The notes: a model not told the origin generated them from the sequence alone. Shown: positions 52,918 through 62,583, counted from the first letter of the stretch. The stretch is DNA of 64,000 bases from Natronosalvus amylolyticus (GCF_024298845.1 NZ_CP101156.1:248001-312000), one strand, 5' to 3'. A program made the numbers and translations.

Positions 52918-53037
52918 GCGCGGTCCGGGATTTGAACCCGACTGCGAGACGGTCACCTCACTTCGTTCGGTGCTGCGACTCGCGTGCTTCAAATCCCGTG
53001 AGTACATCTCTGGCTCACGGGTCTGTTCGCCAGAGAA
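52918..53037 (-). repeat. tRNA-Gly 3'-end repeat, proximal copy
   Basis: On the plus strand GCGCGGTCCGGGATTTGAAC repeats the acceptor and T arm of tRNA-Gly exactly. The body forms a foldback: GGGATTTGAA (52926-52935) is inverted at 52988-52997 as TTCAAATCCC. A second hairpin, TCTCTGG (53007-53013) with CCAGAGA (53030-53036), lies directly next to the tRNA's 3' end. The layout suggests duplicated att-like sequence. Confidence 0.7.
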
Positions 53038-53109
53038 TGCGCGGTCCGGGATTTGAACCCGGGTCATCAGCTTGGAAGGCTGAGGTCATAGCCGCTAGAC
53101 CAACCACGC
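53038..53109 (-). tRNA. tRNA-Gly (anticodon UCC)
   Basis: On the minus strand GCGTGGT pairs with ACCGCGC (one U-G pair), with discriminator A. The anticodon loop CTTCCAA carries TCC, and the T arm CCGGG-TTCAAAT-CCCGG is canonical. No CCA is encoded. The 3' end is followed by repeats of its own acceptor/T-arm sequence. Confidence 0.95.
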
Positions 53110-53354
53110 GACCGGCAAATTGGACTATGGCATACGGTTTTAAGTCTCTTCCCATTTTCGATCAATCGCTACCGTTCTGCACAACCAGGGAGCATACTGG
53201 GGCGAAAGCCACCAGATGCATCCGAAAATCCATTCACTAACTACGGTTCGATTGCCCTCCTGAGTTTCCAATCCACAGTTTCAGAAACTGCCACTCCGTA
53301 GCAGCGAGAGATATGAGTAATTTCTGGAGTTATATCAGTCGGATGGGAACCCCG

Positions 53355-54797
53355 TCAGTCGAAATCGATTAGCTGTCCGGACTCGGCGTACTTCACTGCC
53401 TCGAGTGCGTCGATGTACCCTGCACCGACGTTCGTGGCCGTGTACTCGGCCGTTCCTGTGGGACCCTCTAGATCACTCGTTGCATCGGGGTCGGCCGTCG
53501 CCTCGAGCGTCGTAATCACGTCCATCGGATCGGGTGCGGAGCCGTGGTTCTCGATGTAGGCATCGATGACCAGGGCGGCACAGCCTGCTGCGACCGGGTT
53601 CGACATGCTCGTTCCCGAGAGGAGGCCGTACCAGAGTTCGTCGTCCGAACCTAGCGCCCACAGTGGCTGCACGGGATTGAGCGTACTCATCACGTCGGCC
53701 CCTTTTGCGGCGACGGCGGGACGGTTCAGTTCGAGTGTCCCAAGTTCGTCCTCGGGGACGCCGCTGAACAGGTCGACCACGTTTTCGTACGCGGTCTGCC
53801 TGTCGTGATTGCCATCCGCTGCGCCGCGAGAGGAGAAGTCCGTGACCGACTGGTCGGCGTGGGTGGCCGCCACGCTCAGCGTGTACGGCGCCCCCTTTCG
53901 CTGACCGAGCGTGTCGTCACCTGGGCCGTCGTTGCCGGCCGAGTACGTGACGAGTACGCCGGCCTCGGTCGCGTACCACGTAGCGACGTTGAGGGGGTCG
54001 TACGGGTCGTAATCGCCCGGCCCGGCACCGTAGGAGTTCGAAGCGACGTGAATCCGGTGTTCGCCCGAGTGCTGGAGTTCGAGGAGGTGGTCGTAGGCCG
54101 AGACGGCTTTCAGCACCGTTAGCGAGGCGTTCGCCGAGTACGACGTCAATGTGACGTCGGGCGCCATTCCCGTATACTCGCCGTCGCTGGCAGAGCCGTC
54201 GGCGCCGACGCTGCCGGCACAGTGGGTACCGTGGCCGACGTCGTCGGTGTTCACGAGGCCCGCGTCGATCCAGAGGTCGCCCTCGTCAGCGAGTGGATCG
54301 CCCGCCCAGTGCCAGTTCGCCACGAGGTTGTCCTCGAGGTCGGGATGCGCGCCGTCGATGCCGGTGTCGATGACAGCGACGTGGGCGTTCTCGCCGGTGT
54401 AGGGAAGATCGAGTCCAGTCCCTTCCTGTACGTCTTTGGCCCGCGTGTCGGGGCGAGCGTCGTCGTGTTCCCACTCGAGTTCGGCGTTGGGCGAGATGCG
54501 TCGCACCTCGTCCCAGCCAGCGACTGTCTCGAGTTGTGCGCCGGTGAACAGGGCGTATCCGATGGGGAGTTGACTGAAGCCGAGGAACCCCTCCGCGAGG
54601 TCGAGGTCGGCGAGCAGGTCGACGTCGTCGGTCGTTTCGAAGACGACCAGTGCTTCCTGGAGGGTATCAGTCTCCAGATCCAGTGTGGCCGCGACCGTTC
54701 CCGATCCGGCGAGTGCGCCGACGCCGGTGGTTCCGACGAGTTTGAGGAATTTTCTTCTGTTCGATCTACTGGTGTCGTTGTCAGTGTATTGTGTCAT
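53355..54797 (-). CDS. Tat-exported subtilisin-like serine protease (S8)
   Basis: A 480-residue halolysin-type subtilase. The Tat signal has RSNRRKFLKLVG followed by a hydrophobic stretch (residues 12-37); an I9-like propeptide spans about 40-125. Catalytic residues: Asp144 in VIDTGIDGAHPD, His192 in GHGTHCAG, Ser397 in SGTSMSNPVAAG, with oxyanion Asn289 in SAGND. An extra segment of about 45 residues (VDLFSGVPEDELGTLELN) lies before the serine. There is no C-terminal extension. ATG start at 54797; probably extracellular. Confidence 0.9.
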   Translation of the reverse strand: MTQYTDNDTSRSNRRKFLKLVGTTGVGALAGSGTVAATLDLETDTLQEALVVFETTDDVDLLADLDLAEGFLGFSQLPIGYALFTGAQLETVAGWDEVRRISPNAELEWEHDDARPDTRAKDVQEGTGLDLPYTGENAHVAVIDTGIDGAHPDLEDNLVANWHWAGDPLADEGDLWIDAGLVNTDDVGHGTHCAGSVGADGSASDGEYTGMAPDVTLTSYSANASLTVLKAVSAYDHLLELQHSGEHRIHVASNSYGAGPGDYDPYDPLNVATWYATEAGVLVTYSAGNDGPGDDTLGQRKGAPYTLSVAATHADQSVTDFSSRGAADGNHDRQTAYENVVDLFSGVPEDELGTLELNRPAVAAKGADVMSTLNPVQPLWALGSDDELWYGLLSGTSMSNPVAAGCAALVIDAYIENHGSAPDPMDVITTLEATADPDATSDLEGPTGTAEYTATNVGAGYIDALEAVKYAESGQLIDFD

Positions 54798-54926
54798 CTA
54801 TGGGTAGTTTGGCGTGGTGACTCGGCTGCCGAATCATCGCAGTTCGCACAGACCTAGCGGGGTCGTGGAAACGGTACTCGAGCCGTGTCGAAAACGGGTC
54901 GAACCCGATCGCAGACTGCCCTGGAA

Positions 54927-57653
54927 TCAGGTCGACTCGGCGACGACGGTCACCGTCCGCTCGGTTCCAGCAATCGTCGTCCACTCGCGACTGGTGAGCG
55001 TGCCGTCGCTATCGGTGTCGGTCGAGACGGCGATGGGTCCGAAGGTGTAGCGGTCGGACTCCTCGACGCTGTCGGGCGCCTCTGCGAAGTGCGTGAGATC
55101 CTCGTATACGGCGTCGGCGTTCTCGAGCCCGAAGTAGACGTGCGTGCCGCCGCCGAAGGCCGGCGTCGTCGCCTCGACGTCGCCGAACTCCTCGTCGACG
55201 TCCCAGCCCTGCGGGACGGTGTCGCGGACGAGAACGTCCTCGCCCTCGGGGTGGCGAACCTCGACGTCGAGCTCGGTTCGGTTGGTCTGGCCGCCGGTGA
55301 AGACGCTGGCGTCCATCTCGGCGTCGCCCTCGACGACCAGTCCGGTCTCGTCGAACGTCGTTTCGAGATCGAGGTGGGCGCGGCAGTCGAAGCCGTTCAC
55401 GAGTCCAGGGACGTTCACCAGCTTCGCGACGACGTAGAAGACGCGCTCGCCGTCGTGTGCCTCGAGGTCATCGACGCTGACGCTGGTCGAGACCGTCGCT
55501 TCTCCCTGAATGCCGGCGTCGCTGTCGACGATGGTCGGATCGCCGTTGAGCGAGTCGGGGTTCTGGGCGTCGTAGAGGAACAGGTCGATGTGGGGGTCGC
55601 CCTTCGTCGCGCCTGCGTTGCCGCCGCTGTAGTGGCTGAACGCCACGTCAGCGGACACCTCTCCAGGTGCATCGACCCGAACGTGTCCAGAGACGGCTCG
55701 TTCGTCGTCGGGGACGGCGAGACCGGCCACACCGGAGACGGCCTGATCGGTGAGGTCGCGGGTGACAGCGTCGATTGCTGGCCCGACGTTCGCTCGTCCG
55801 AACCCTTCGTAGGGATCACGACCCCCGTGGGTGTAGACGGGTGCCTTCGCGGCGTGGTACGGGGCGGCCGTAAGCGCCGTCTCGCTCGCGGTCGCGAGAA
55901 TCACGTTCTTCAGGCGAAGCACGTCGTCGTAGCCCGCCTCGCCGGGTGCGGGCAACGCGATCGAGTCTGGCGCATCTCCTTCCATCGCGTCGGCGACGAG
56001 GCCGGCGATACCACACACGCTCGGTGCGGCCATCGATGTCCCGGCCTTGCCGGTGTAGCCTCTGACGCCGTCGCTCCCCATCCCTTCACGCTTGGCGCCG
56101 CGGTTGAGAAGTTCGAGGTCGGCGTCGTCCAGCGTGAGCGCGTCGAGTACGTCGTCCGCGAGTTCGTACTCGTAGTCCGCGTCGCCCGTAATCGACTGGT
56201 CGAACGTCGTCTTCGGAGAGAGGGCGTCGTCCTCGAGGTCGTCGAGTTCTTCGACTGGCTCGAGTTCGGCATCGGCGGCTGCCGAGTCGGGTTCTTCCGT
56301 CGTCACTTCGTCTTCAGGCTCGCCGATGTCGGCAGCGATGTCGAGAACGGTCAGTTCGCCGCCGGGAGCCGACACGTCGGGTTTGGTGTAGGGTTCGCCG
56401 GACTCGTCGATGCCAGCGATCCCGCCGGAGGAGTAGGACGCAATCCCGTCGAGTGGATCGGTCGAGACGACGGAGATTGCCTCGTTTGCGACCGCTGGTG
56501 CACCGTTTCCGCTCGCCGGCGTCGCATCGTTTCCGGCGGCGGCAACCGAGAGAATCCCGGCCTCGGCCATCGTTCGGATGACTCCCGGGATGTCGTCCAG
56601 AACCTCGGCGGCAGCGCCAAGCGGAAGCCCGCCGACGTACCCCCAGGACATGTTCACTGCCCGGAGGTTGAACGCGTCCGCGAACTCTTCCGCGTGGGCG
56701 CCGACGTCACGGGTACCGGTACCCAGATCCGTGACACTCAAGATGCTCGCGTTCGGCGCAATGCCGGCGTGCAAGGAGAGATCGCCGTTGTTCGTTCGAT
56801 CGCCGACAGTGTCTCCGGGGTGTTTGAACGCACCGACGGCCACGCGCTCGACGCGACCCGACGTAACCAGCTCTCCTTCGACTGTCCGGACGTAGATCGT
56901 GTACGTCGCCGTCCCAGACTCGTGGACGGTCGGCGTTTCGACGAGGTTGTTCTCGAGTGTTATTTCCGCGGTTCCTGAAGTACCACCGGAGCGAGCCAGT
57001 TGCTGTCCGTCCGGCCCTTCGATCACGAGTTCGATGCCGTCACCATACGCGCTCCCAAAGACACCGGACCCAGCGACGGCTTCTACCTCGTAGCTGAGCG
57101 TGTTCCCGAGCAAGAGGAGCGTCTGTGGCTCTTCCTCCTGGTAGCTGTCGGGATCGATCGCGCTCGCCCGGCCGCTCCCGGCCATGATCGAGGCAACGTG
57201 GGTGCCGTGACCGTTAGAGTCACGCGGCTTCTCGTACCCACCGAAGCGCGTGTTGTCGTTGTGCCAGCCGACGAGCTTCGTCGAATGAGGTTTGATCGCA
57301 CCGCCAGTGTTATTGAACGGGTTCCCGTCGAGTTCGAACCCGTCTTCGGTAGTGACAGTTACTCCGCTCCAGGGGCCGAGATCCGGATGACGCGAGTCAG
57401 TTCCCGAATCGGTCAATCCGAGCGTCCGGTCCGGACGACCGCGATAACCACGCTCCCAGGCGTGGATTGCCTCACGAACACGGATATTCAGAAAGTCCGC
57501 GGAGACAGTCGTCTCATTGGCCGTGACCGTCTTCCCCGAAACAGCTGGTGTCGCGAGTAAACCCGCCCCGGCGAGTGCTCCAGTTTTGACGAACGCTCGA
57601 CGCGATAGCCCCACATCATCGGTATCAGTACGTTCTGTTTCGTGTGACGTCAT
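54927..57653 (-). CDS. Large Tat-exported subtilase (S8) with inserted and C-terminal domains
   Basis: A 908-residue exported subtilase. Tat motif SRRAFVKTG and a hydrophobic stretch (residues 17-40). Catalytic residues: Asp82 in TDSGTDSRHPD, His152 in GHGTHVAS, Ser540 in AGTSMAAPS, oxyanion Asn375 in AAGND. Between His and Asn is an inserted beta-rich domain (about 178-290). Between Asn and Ser lies an acidic insert (about 445-530). Residues about 620-908 form further beta domains, with YFGLENADAVYEDL near 840. There is no visible propeptide of usual length. Confidence 0.88.
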   Translation of the reverse strand: MTSHETERTDTDDVGLSRRAFVKTGALAGAGLLATPAVSGKTVTANETTVSADFLNIRVREAIHAWERGYRGRPDRTLGLTDSGTDSRHPDLGPWSGVTVTTEDGFELDGNPFNNTGGAIKPHSTKLVGWHNDNTRFGGYEKPRDSNGHGTHVASIMAGSGRASAIDPDSYQEEEPQTLLLLGNTLSYEVEAVAGSGVFGSAYGDGIELVIEGPDGQQLARSGGTSGTAEITLENNLVETPTVHESGTATYTIYVRTVEGELVTSGRVERVAVGAFKHPGDTVGDRTNNGDLSLHAGIAPNASILSVTDLGTGTRDVGAHAEEFADAFNLRAVNMSWGYVGGLPLGAAAEVLDDIPGVIRTMAEAGILSVAAAGNDATPASGNGAPAVANEAISVVSTDPLDGIASYSSGGIAGIDESGEPYTKPDVSAPGGELTVLDIAADIGEPEDEVTTEEPDSAAADAELEPVEELDDLEDDALSPKTTFDQSITGDADYEYELADDVLDALTLDDADLELLNRGAKREGMGSDGVRGYTGKAGTSMAAPSVCGIAGLVADAMEGDAPDSIALPAPGEAGYDDVLRLKNVILATASETALTAAPYHAAKAPVYTHGGRDPYEGFGRANVGPAIDAVTRDLTDQAVSGVAGLAVPDDERAVSGHVRVDAPGEVSADVAFSHYSGGNAGATKGDPHIDLFLYDAQNPDSLNGDPTIVDSDAGIQGEATVSTSVSVDDLEAHDGERVFYVVAKLVNVPGLVNGFDCRAHLDLETTFDETGLVVEGDAEMDASVFTGGQTNRTELDVEVRHPEGEDVLVRDTVPQGWDVDEEFGDVEATTPAFGGGTHVYFGLENADAVYEDLTHFAEAPDSVEESDRYTFGPIAVSTDTDSDGTLTSREWTTIAGTERTVTVVAEST

Positions 57654-58067
57654 ATCACGGCTGAATAATCAGGAGGGTTGTAAGAAGGTGTTCTGACAAA
57701 CCCATCCAATTGTCCGTCTCGGTAGACTCGATTCGACCGGCGCCAATTTCTGTACTCGCGCCTCTCGAACTCGACGCATCATGTCCTCGAGAAGCGATTC
57801 CTCAGCACTGAGCAGGAAGAACACACGACGGCGTTCTGCTCGGTCTTGCTGGAATCTCCACGTCGACTCTCACCTGTATCGAACCAGTGGTTCACCACGT
57901 TGTCGACGATGATCCACAAACTGGTTCCACGAGAGGAGCGCGAAGCTATCGTCATCACCGATACCATGACCCGTCTCCGTCCGGTCGGTTTTCCGGGGGA
58001 ATCCGTAGGCTGATCTCGAGTGGAGATCCGAAACGATCCAGACGGCCACAATGAGCGCTACCGACAC
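57654..58067. other. Intergenic region, no gene seen
   Basis: 414 bp between the large subtilase and the M48 protease genes. Open frames of 60-90 codons on the minus strand have no recognisable protein family and unusual composition. It may be a remnant of a lost gene or simply regulatory. Confidence 0.35.
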
Positions 58068-59156
58068 TTAGCTGACAGTCGTTTCCAGTTCTGCGGCCAG
58101 TTTCTGTAACTGAACGATTCGCTCGTCAGTTGGGGGATGAGAACGCGTTTCGACGTGAAACGCATCGTCGTCTTCGGCCGATACCTGGCTCCTCCACTCG
58201 AACCCGTGCGGGAGAAAACACATCCCATCGAGGCCGCGATACCTGGGCAGCCTCGAGGGTACCGTGTCGCCGGCGAGGCGGGCGTCTTCGCTCGGTACCG
58301 TCGCCATCCCGTCGAGTCGCTCGAGCGCACTCGCGAGTGCGGCCGGGTCGCCGGTGACGTGGGCGCTCGCCCGGTCGGCGACGAACTCTCGCGCTCTCGA
58401 GAGGCGGCGACTGAGAAAGACGACGGGAGCGGCGAGCACACCGAGGACGACCCCGCCGAGCACGATCGTAATGGCGCCAGCGACGATGAATTGTCCGAAC
58501 CCGCTGACGCTGAGCAGTGGTGCATCGATGAACGTCGACGCGAGAACGTAGCTCCCCATGATTACCAGCGTGTACACGTACGGCCGTGTCCAGGCGGGCA
58601 ATCGCTTCCCGAAGACCACGCGTTCGTCAGCGACCAGTGCCGGGAGAAACGAGGCGAGCGTCAACACCAGTGCATCGCGATTTTTCAGGTGGGCGAGTTC
58701 GTGTGCCAACACCGCATCCAGCTCCGCCGGCTCGAGCGACTCGAGCAACCCGTCACTGACAACGATCGTTCCCGACCGGAGGTCACCGATGGCCAGACTG
58801 TTCGGCACCTCGCTCGAGGCGATAGCCACAGCCGGAGGAGCCATATCAAAGCCTGCCGACAACCGAGTAACTCGAGCGTGGAGGTCAGGATACATACTTT
58901 CGTCGACCGTCTCGGCGGCGGCTTCCGCCAACAGTTCCTGTCGGGTGTAAACGATCTGTACCCAACACAGGACAAGAACGACCAGGAACCCTGAAAGCGC
59001 GTAGCGTCCCAGGGTCGATCTCACGCCAAGGTGCGTCCAGAGTGCCGCCGTCCACGGATCCAGCAGGGCCACGACGGCCAGTGAAAAAACCACGTTAATC
59101 GCGAGGATGGCAGCGAGGGTCCCGCCAATCTGCCGACCAGTCGTGACCGCGCTCAT
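58068..59156 (-). CDS. M48-family membrane metalloprotease (HtpX-like)
   Basis: A 362-residue membrane zinc protease. The active site HELAHLKNRDALVLT is near residue 150 (HExxH), with the third ligand glutamate in AREFVADRASAHVTGDP near 255. Four or more spans lie at about residues 10-32, 50-68, 190-210 and 220-248. HtpX degrades misfolded membrane proteins. ATG at 59156. The next operon begins 133 bp away, divergently. Confidence 0.87.
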   Translation of the reverse strand: MSAVTTGRQIGGTLAAILAINVVFSLAVVALLDPWTAALWTHLGVRSTLGRYALSGFLVVLVLCWVQIVYTRQELLAEAAAETVDESMYPDLHARVTRLSAGFDMAPPAVAIASSEVPNSLAIGDLRSGTIVVSDGLLESLEPAELDAVLAHELAHLKNRDALVLTLASFLPALVADERVVFGKRLPAWTRPYVYTLVIMGSYVLASTFIDAPLLSVSGFGQFIVAGAITIVLGGVVLGVLAAPVVFLSRRLSRAREFVADRASAHVTGDPAALASALERLDGMATVPSEDARLAGDTVPSRLPRYRGLDGMCFLPHGFEWRSQVSAEDDDAFHVETRSHPPTDERIVQLQKLAAELETTVS

Positions 59157-59252
59157 ACTGGCTCGAGGTACAGTCGGTTTCCCGAAAATAGTTTCGTTTC
59201 AGTGACTATTCGTCCCGACAGCTATGCATCCCCTTCGAACCTGACGGAACAG

Positions 59253-59263
59253 TAATATATTTA
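59253..59263 (+). promoter_or_regulatory. TATA box of DUF4129 operon
   Basis: TAATATATTTA lies 26-36 bp upstream of the GTG at 59289, the strongest TATA sequence in this half of the window. It suggests a leaderless operon mRNA. Confidence 0.55.
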
Positions 59264-59288
59264 TGGCGGGACCGAGCACCCTGGGACA

Positions 59289-60467
59289 GTGGGTTACGAC
59301 CTCCGGAAAGCAGCCCTGATCGGGTGCTGTTTACTCGCTCTCATCGTCGGGACGGCGTTTTTCCCCGCCGCCGGCTTCGACGACTTCCCGAACACCGAGG
59401 CTGTCGACGACGGCTACTACGAGGCCGACCGGGACGTCCCTGGAAGCGGCTTCGACGGTGACGACACTGGGGCCGAGACTGACGACGCTAGCTCGGATGC
59501 AGACGCCGATGCGGACGACTCGAGTGCTGACGACGGAAGTGGTGCGGGCGATGCAGACGACGATGCGACTGATGGGGACAACGGCACGGACGACTCGAGT
59601 AGTGGTGACGGCGGTTCGGACGAATCGAACGGGCCGGACGATGGTTCGGACGACGATGGCGCTGGCGACACCGATGGCTCTGGCGAAACGTCGAGCGCGT
59701 TTCTCACCGCCGGTAGCGCGCTCGTTTTCGCTGTCGTCGTGCTCGCACTCACCGGATTCCTCTGGCGCGCAACGGACCCGACACGAGACCCGGCGATCGG
59801 CCCGGAAGATCTCCCAGACGGTTTTATTCCGCGGCTACAGCTTCGACTCCGTCGAATCCCACAGGCGAGTATGACGGCGACTATCGGCGTCGCGAGGGGA
59901 ACAACCGGCGTCCTCGATATGGTTGGCAAAACTGGGAGCGTGGTTTTCGGTGGACTCCGATACACTGGCTCGAATGTCTCGAACGCGCTCGGAGGGCTGG
60001 CTCGCGGTGTTCCCGCCGGAGTGAGCGCCCTCGGTGCAACGCTGGCTGGCGTGCGTCTCCCCTCGCTGGTCGACGGTCTCGAATCGCTGCTGGGCGGTAT
60101 CGGTCGGACTCGAAGCACCGACACGGCTTCCTGGGGGGCCACGGACGACGGCCCCAGTTCCTCGAGTGGACAACCACCGATTGCCACCGCAAAAAGGCCG
60201 CAACCACAGACGGTCGAGGCGGCCTGGGAAGCGATGACCGACCGCGTGGTAGCACAGGCTGACGATCCCGAGACAAAAACGCCTCGAGAGTACGCCCACC
60301 GTGCCATCGAACAGGGGCTTCCCGAGCACGCCGTCAACACGTTGACGGAGACGTTCTGTCAGGTTCGGTATGGCGGTTATTCGGCCTCTTCGGATCGTCT
60401 CCGTCGCGCCCTCGAGTCGTACGATGAAATCGCCGCTAACGACACGCCGCCGGGTGAGACGTCGTGA
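59289..60467 (+). CDS. DUF4129 protein with N-terminal signal and membrane helix
   Basis: A 392-residue protein: an N-terminal hydrophobic segment (residues 8-28), a long Asp/Ser/Gly acidic linker (about 40-135), a transmembrane helix (about 138-160) and a C-terminal DUF4129 domain (about 305-380) with VEAAWEAMTDRVVAQ and TPREYAHRAIEQGLPE. DUF4129 is a helical domain also found at the end of bacterial transglutaminase/DUF58-linked proteins. The acidic linker probably lies outside the cell. The start is GTG. It overlaps the next gene by 4 bp. Confidence 0.8.
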   Translation: MGYDLRKAALIGCCLLALIVGTAFFPAAGFDDFPNTEAVDDGYYEADRDVPGSGFDGDDTGAETDDASSDADADADDSSADDGSGAGDADDDATDGDNGTDDSSSGDGGSDESNGPDDGSDDDGAGDTDGSGETSSAFLTAGSALVFAVVVLALTGFLWRATDPTRDPAIGPEDLPDGFIPRLQLRLRRIPQASMTATIGVARGTTGVLDMVGKTGSVVFGGLRYTGSNVSNALGGLARGVPAGVSALGATLAGVRLPSLVDGLESLLGGIGRTRSTDTASWGATDDGPSSSSGQPPIATAKRPQPQTVEAAWEAMTDRVVAQADDPETKTPREYAHRAIEQGLPEHAVNTLTETFCQVRYGGYSASSDRLRRALESYDEIAANDTPPGETS

Positions 60468-61135
60468 TACGGCGGTTGCTCGAAGCGTTGGCGCTGCTCG
60501 GCGCTATCGCGACGCTCGTCCTCAGCGTGGGCTTCAGACCATCGTTTCTCGCCGTTATCGGGCGGGACGCCATTATCCTCGCAATCGGTGCTGGGATTTC
60601 CCTTCTTGGTATTGTGATGGCGACTCGGGCAGCATCTATACCCGACGACTCTGCGCCATTGGCCACCCCGCAGTCCGAGTCGCCAACGTACGACGAGCGG
60701 TTTATCGGCAAGCGCATCGAGAATGCGCTCGAGCGACCATCACTTGCGGATTCTCGAAGCGACCGGTCCCGTCGAGCGTACGCCCGGACCAAAGCGCATC
60801 AACGGGTTCGGCACGCGGTCCTCGAGACGCTGCAATCCGTCGAGGGCGTCAGTCACGACGATGCCGAACGGGCGCTCGAAACCGGCACATGGACTGATAA
60901 CTCGCGGGCGCAGGCTTATCTTTCAGCGTCGGTCAGTCCACCGTTTAGAATCCAACTCGTCGACTGGCTTTCCGGCCGAACCGAGCAACGGCAACTCGAG
61001 GCAACGCTCGCTGCACTTGATGAACTTGCAGCGACGGACGAGTTCGCTCGGCGGGCGCTGGTGTCGGACTCTCAGCGTCCGCAATCGCCGGGAGCGGTCG
61101 AAAATCGGATCCAATCCAGGGGTGAGCGGCGATGA
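60464..61135 (+). CDS. DUF7269-type membrane protein
   Basis: A 223-residue protein with an N-terminal membrane hairpin (residues 5-24 and 32-55) and a helical acidic/basic cytoplasmic domain (about 75-200), including RVRHAVLETLQSVEGVSHDD. I believe this is the haloarchaeal DUF7269 family, consistently between DUF4129 and DUF58 genes. The function is unknown. GTG start with GTGA overlap; its stop overlaps the next start by ATGA. Confidence 0.68.
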   Translation: MIRRLLEALALLGAIATLVLSVGFRPSFLAVIGRDAIILAIGAGISLLGIVMATRAASIPDDSAPLATPQSESPTYDERFIGKRIENALERPSLADSRSDRSRRAYARTKAHQRVRHAVLETLQSVEGVSHDDAERALETGTWTDNSRAQAYLSASVSPPFRIQLVDWLSGRTEQRQLEATLAALDELAATDEFARRALVSDSQRPQSPGAVENRIQSRGERR

Positions 61136-62583
61136 ACGAATCCGAACCGCTGAATGCTGTCGAGGACTGCGAGGAGTCCGGAGCGATGGAGTCGGACCAC
61201 GGGGATGCCTCCGAGGAGGCTGAAACAACCGAAGCAGACGATGATACGGTGCTCGAATCGGGATCGGCGTCCAGGGGGCGGACGGACCCAACACTCGAGC
61301 GTTCGGAAGCGAGCCAGCCCGCCGAAACGTCCGCCACCTCGAGTGACCGCTGGACGTTTGCCCTCGCTGTCGCGCTCGGGTGTGTCGGAATCGGCGTGCT
61401 CGTGGCCGATGCAGCGTTAGTGCTTGCGGGTGTCGTGGCACTCACGTACGCCGCCTACGGCTACGCAACGGCTCCTCCGACGCCGACACTGACCGTGTCG
61501 CGGACACTCGAGCCGGCAAATCCGGTTCCGGGTGATGCGGTGACGGTCACGGTTTCGGTCGTGAACGCGGGACGAAAGGCGCTTCCAGACGTGCGCGTCA
61601 CCGACGGCGTACACGCCGAACTGCGAGTGGACGGCAGGCAACGCGCGGTCGGCAGTCTGGAGCCGGGTGAATCGCTGCGATGGTCGTATACCGTCGTCGC
61701 ACGACGCGGCACGTACACTTTCGACCCTGTAACCGTCACTACTCGTAACGTCAGCGGAAGCGAACGTCGCACGCTCACGTTCGAGCCGGAGACGACGGTA
61801 ACCGCTGATGACGCCCTCGAACGCGTCCCACTCGCCGGACAGACCATTCAACACACGGGCCGAGTCGAAACGGATATCGGCGGCGAAGGCATCGAGTTCT
61901 TCTCGATTCGGGAGTTCCAGCCGACGGATCCGATGAACCGCGTCGACTGGAACCGGCTCGCCAGAACTGGTGAGTTAACAACGGTCGAATTCCGCGAAGA
62001 GCGCGCAGCAGCAGTGGTCGTCGTCGTCGACCAGCGTCACGAAACGGTCGTCGCTCGGGTTCCCGACGAACCGACCGGGAGGGAACTCACAACACATGCC
62101 GGTGAGTGGCTTGCATCTGCCATGCTCGGGGAGAACAACCGAGTTGGGGTCACGCTGTACGGTGGGCGCGGGGATTACCTGTTGCCCCGAAGCGGGCGGG
62201 ACCAACTGGCTCGCGTGAAGCGCTTACTCGACGGCGAGTGGTGTGGCTCGTTCGGTCGACCAGCCTGGTTGTCTCAGGGCGACCGCTCGGTCGACCGATT
62301 CTGTCGACACCTCGCAGACGAGAAACAGATCGTGTTCGTGACACCGTTACTCGACGACGAACCGGTCGACTCAGCACAGCGGTTTCTGGCTCATGGACAC
62401 GCTGTCACACTCGTGTGTCCGATGGTCGGCGCTCGAGCCGACGAGGCCGGGCTCGTCGACCGACTCGCGGTCGAGCGACGTCTGTCGACGCTTCGCTCCC
62501 ATGGCGTTCGCGTCGTAGAATGGTCGCCCGACGAATCGTTACATGCAGCCGTTTCTCGCGGAAAACGGCGGTGGTCCGGATGA
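61132..62583 (+). CDS. DUF58 domain protein
   Basis: A 483-residue protein. An acidic N-terminus (1-75) is followed by a membrane hairpin (about 80-120), a beta-sandwich (about 122-225), and the DUF58 domain with EFFSIREFQPTDPMNRVDWN near residue 255. This is the conserved motif of the family, followed by a vWA-like fold. DUF58 proteins are usually encoded with MoxR AAA ATPases and vWA proteins. The MoxR gene is not in view; it may lie beyond the window. ATG start overlaps the previous stop; its stop overlaps the next start. Confidence 0.82.
   Translation: MNESEPLNAVEDCEESGAMESDHGDASEEAETTEADDDTVLESGSASRGRTDPTLERSEASQPAETSATSSDRWTFALAVALGCVGIGVLVADAALVLAGVVALTYAAYGYATAPPTPTLTVSRTLEPANPVPGDAVTVTVSVVNAGRKALPDVRVTDGVHAELRVDGRQRAVGSLEPGESLRWSYTVVARRGTYTFDPVTVTTRNVSGSERRTLTFEPETTVTADDALERVPLAGQTIQHTGRVETDIGGEGIEFFSIREFQPTDPMNRVDWNRLARTGELTTVEFREERAAAVVVVVDQRHETVVARVPDEPTGRELTTHAGEWLASAMLGENNRVGVTLYGGRGDYLLPRSGRDQLARVKRLLDGEWCGSFGRPAWLSQGDRSVDRFCRHLADEKQIVFVTPLLDDEPVDSAQRFLAHGHAVTLVCPMVGARADEAGLVDRLAVERRLSTLRSHGVRVVEWSPDESLHAAVSRGKRRWSG

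Noticed and set aside
52579-53067. Minus-strand frame over the tRNA-Gly repeats
   Set aside because: The apparent protein repeats (SNPGPR, HPGPR) are translations of duplicated tRNA ends and hairpins, not a real protein.
54885-56978. Plus-strand frame of 697 codons
   Set aside because: It is antisense to the large subtilase, whose catalytic motifs are intact. High GC at third positions keeps the opposite strand open.
57654-58067. Possible transposase remnant between protease genes
   Set aside because: Short frames gave a vague resemblance only; no DDE or HUH motif, no inverted repeats and no target duplication could be seen.
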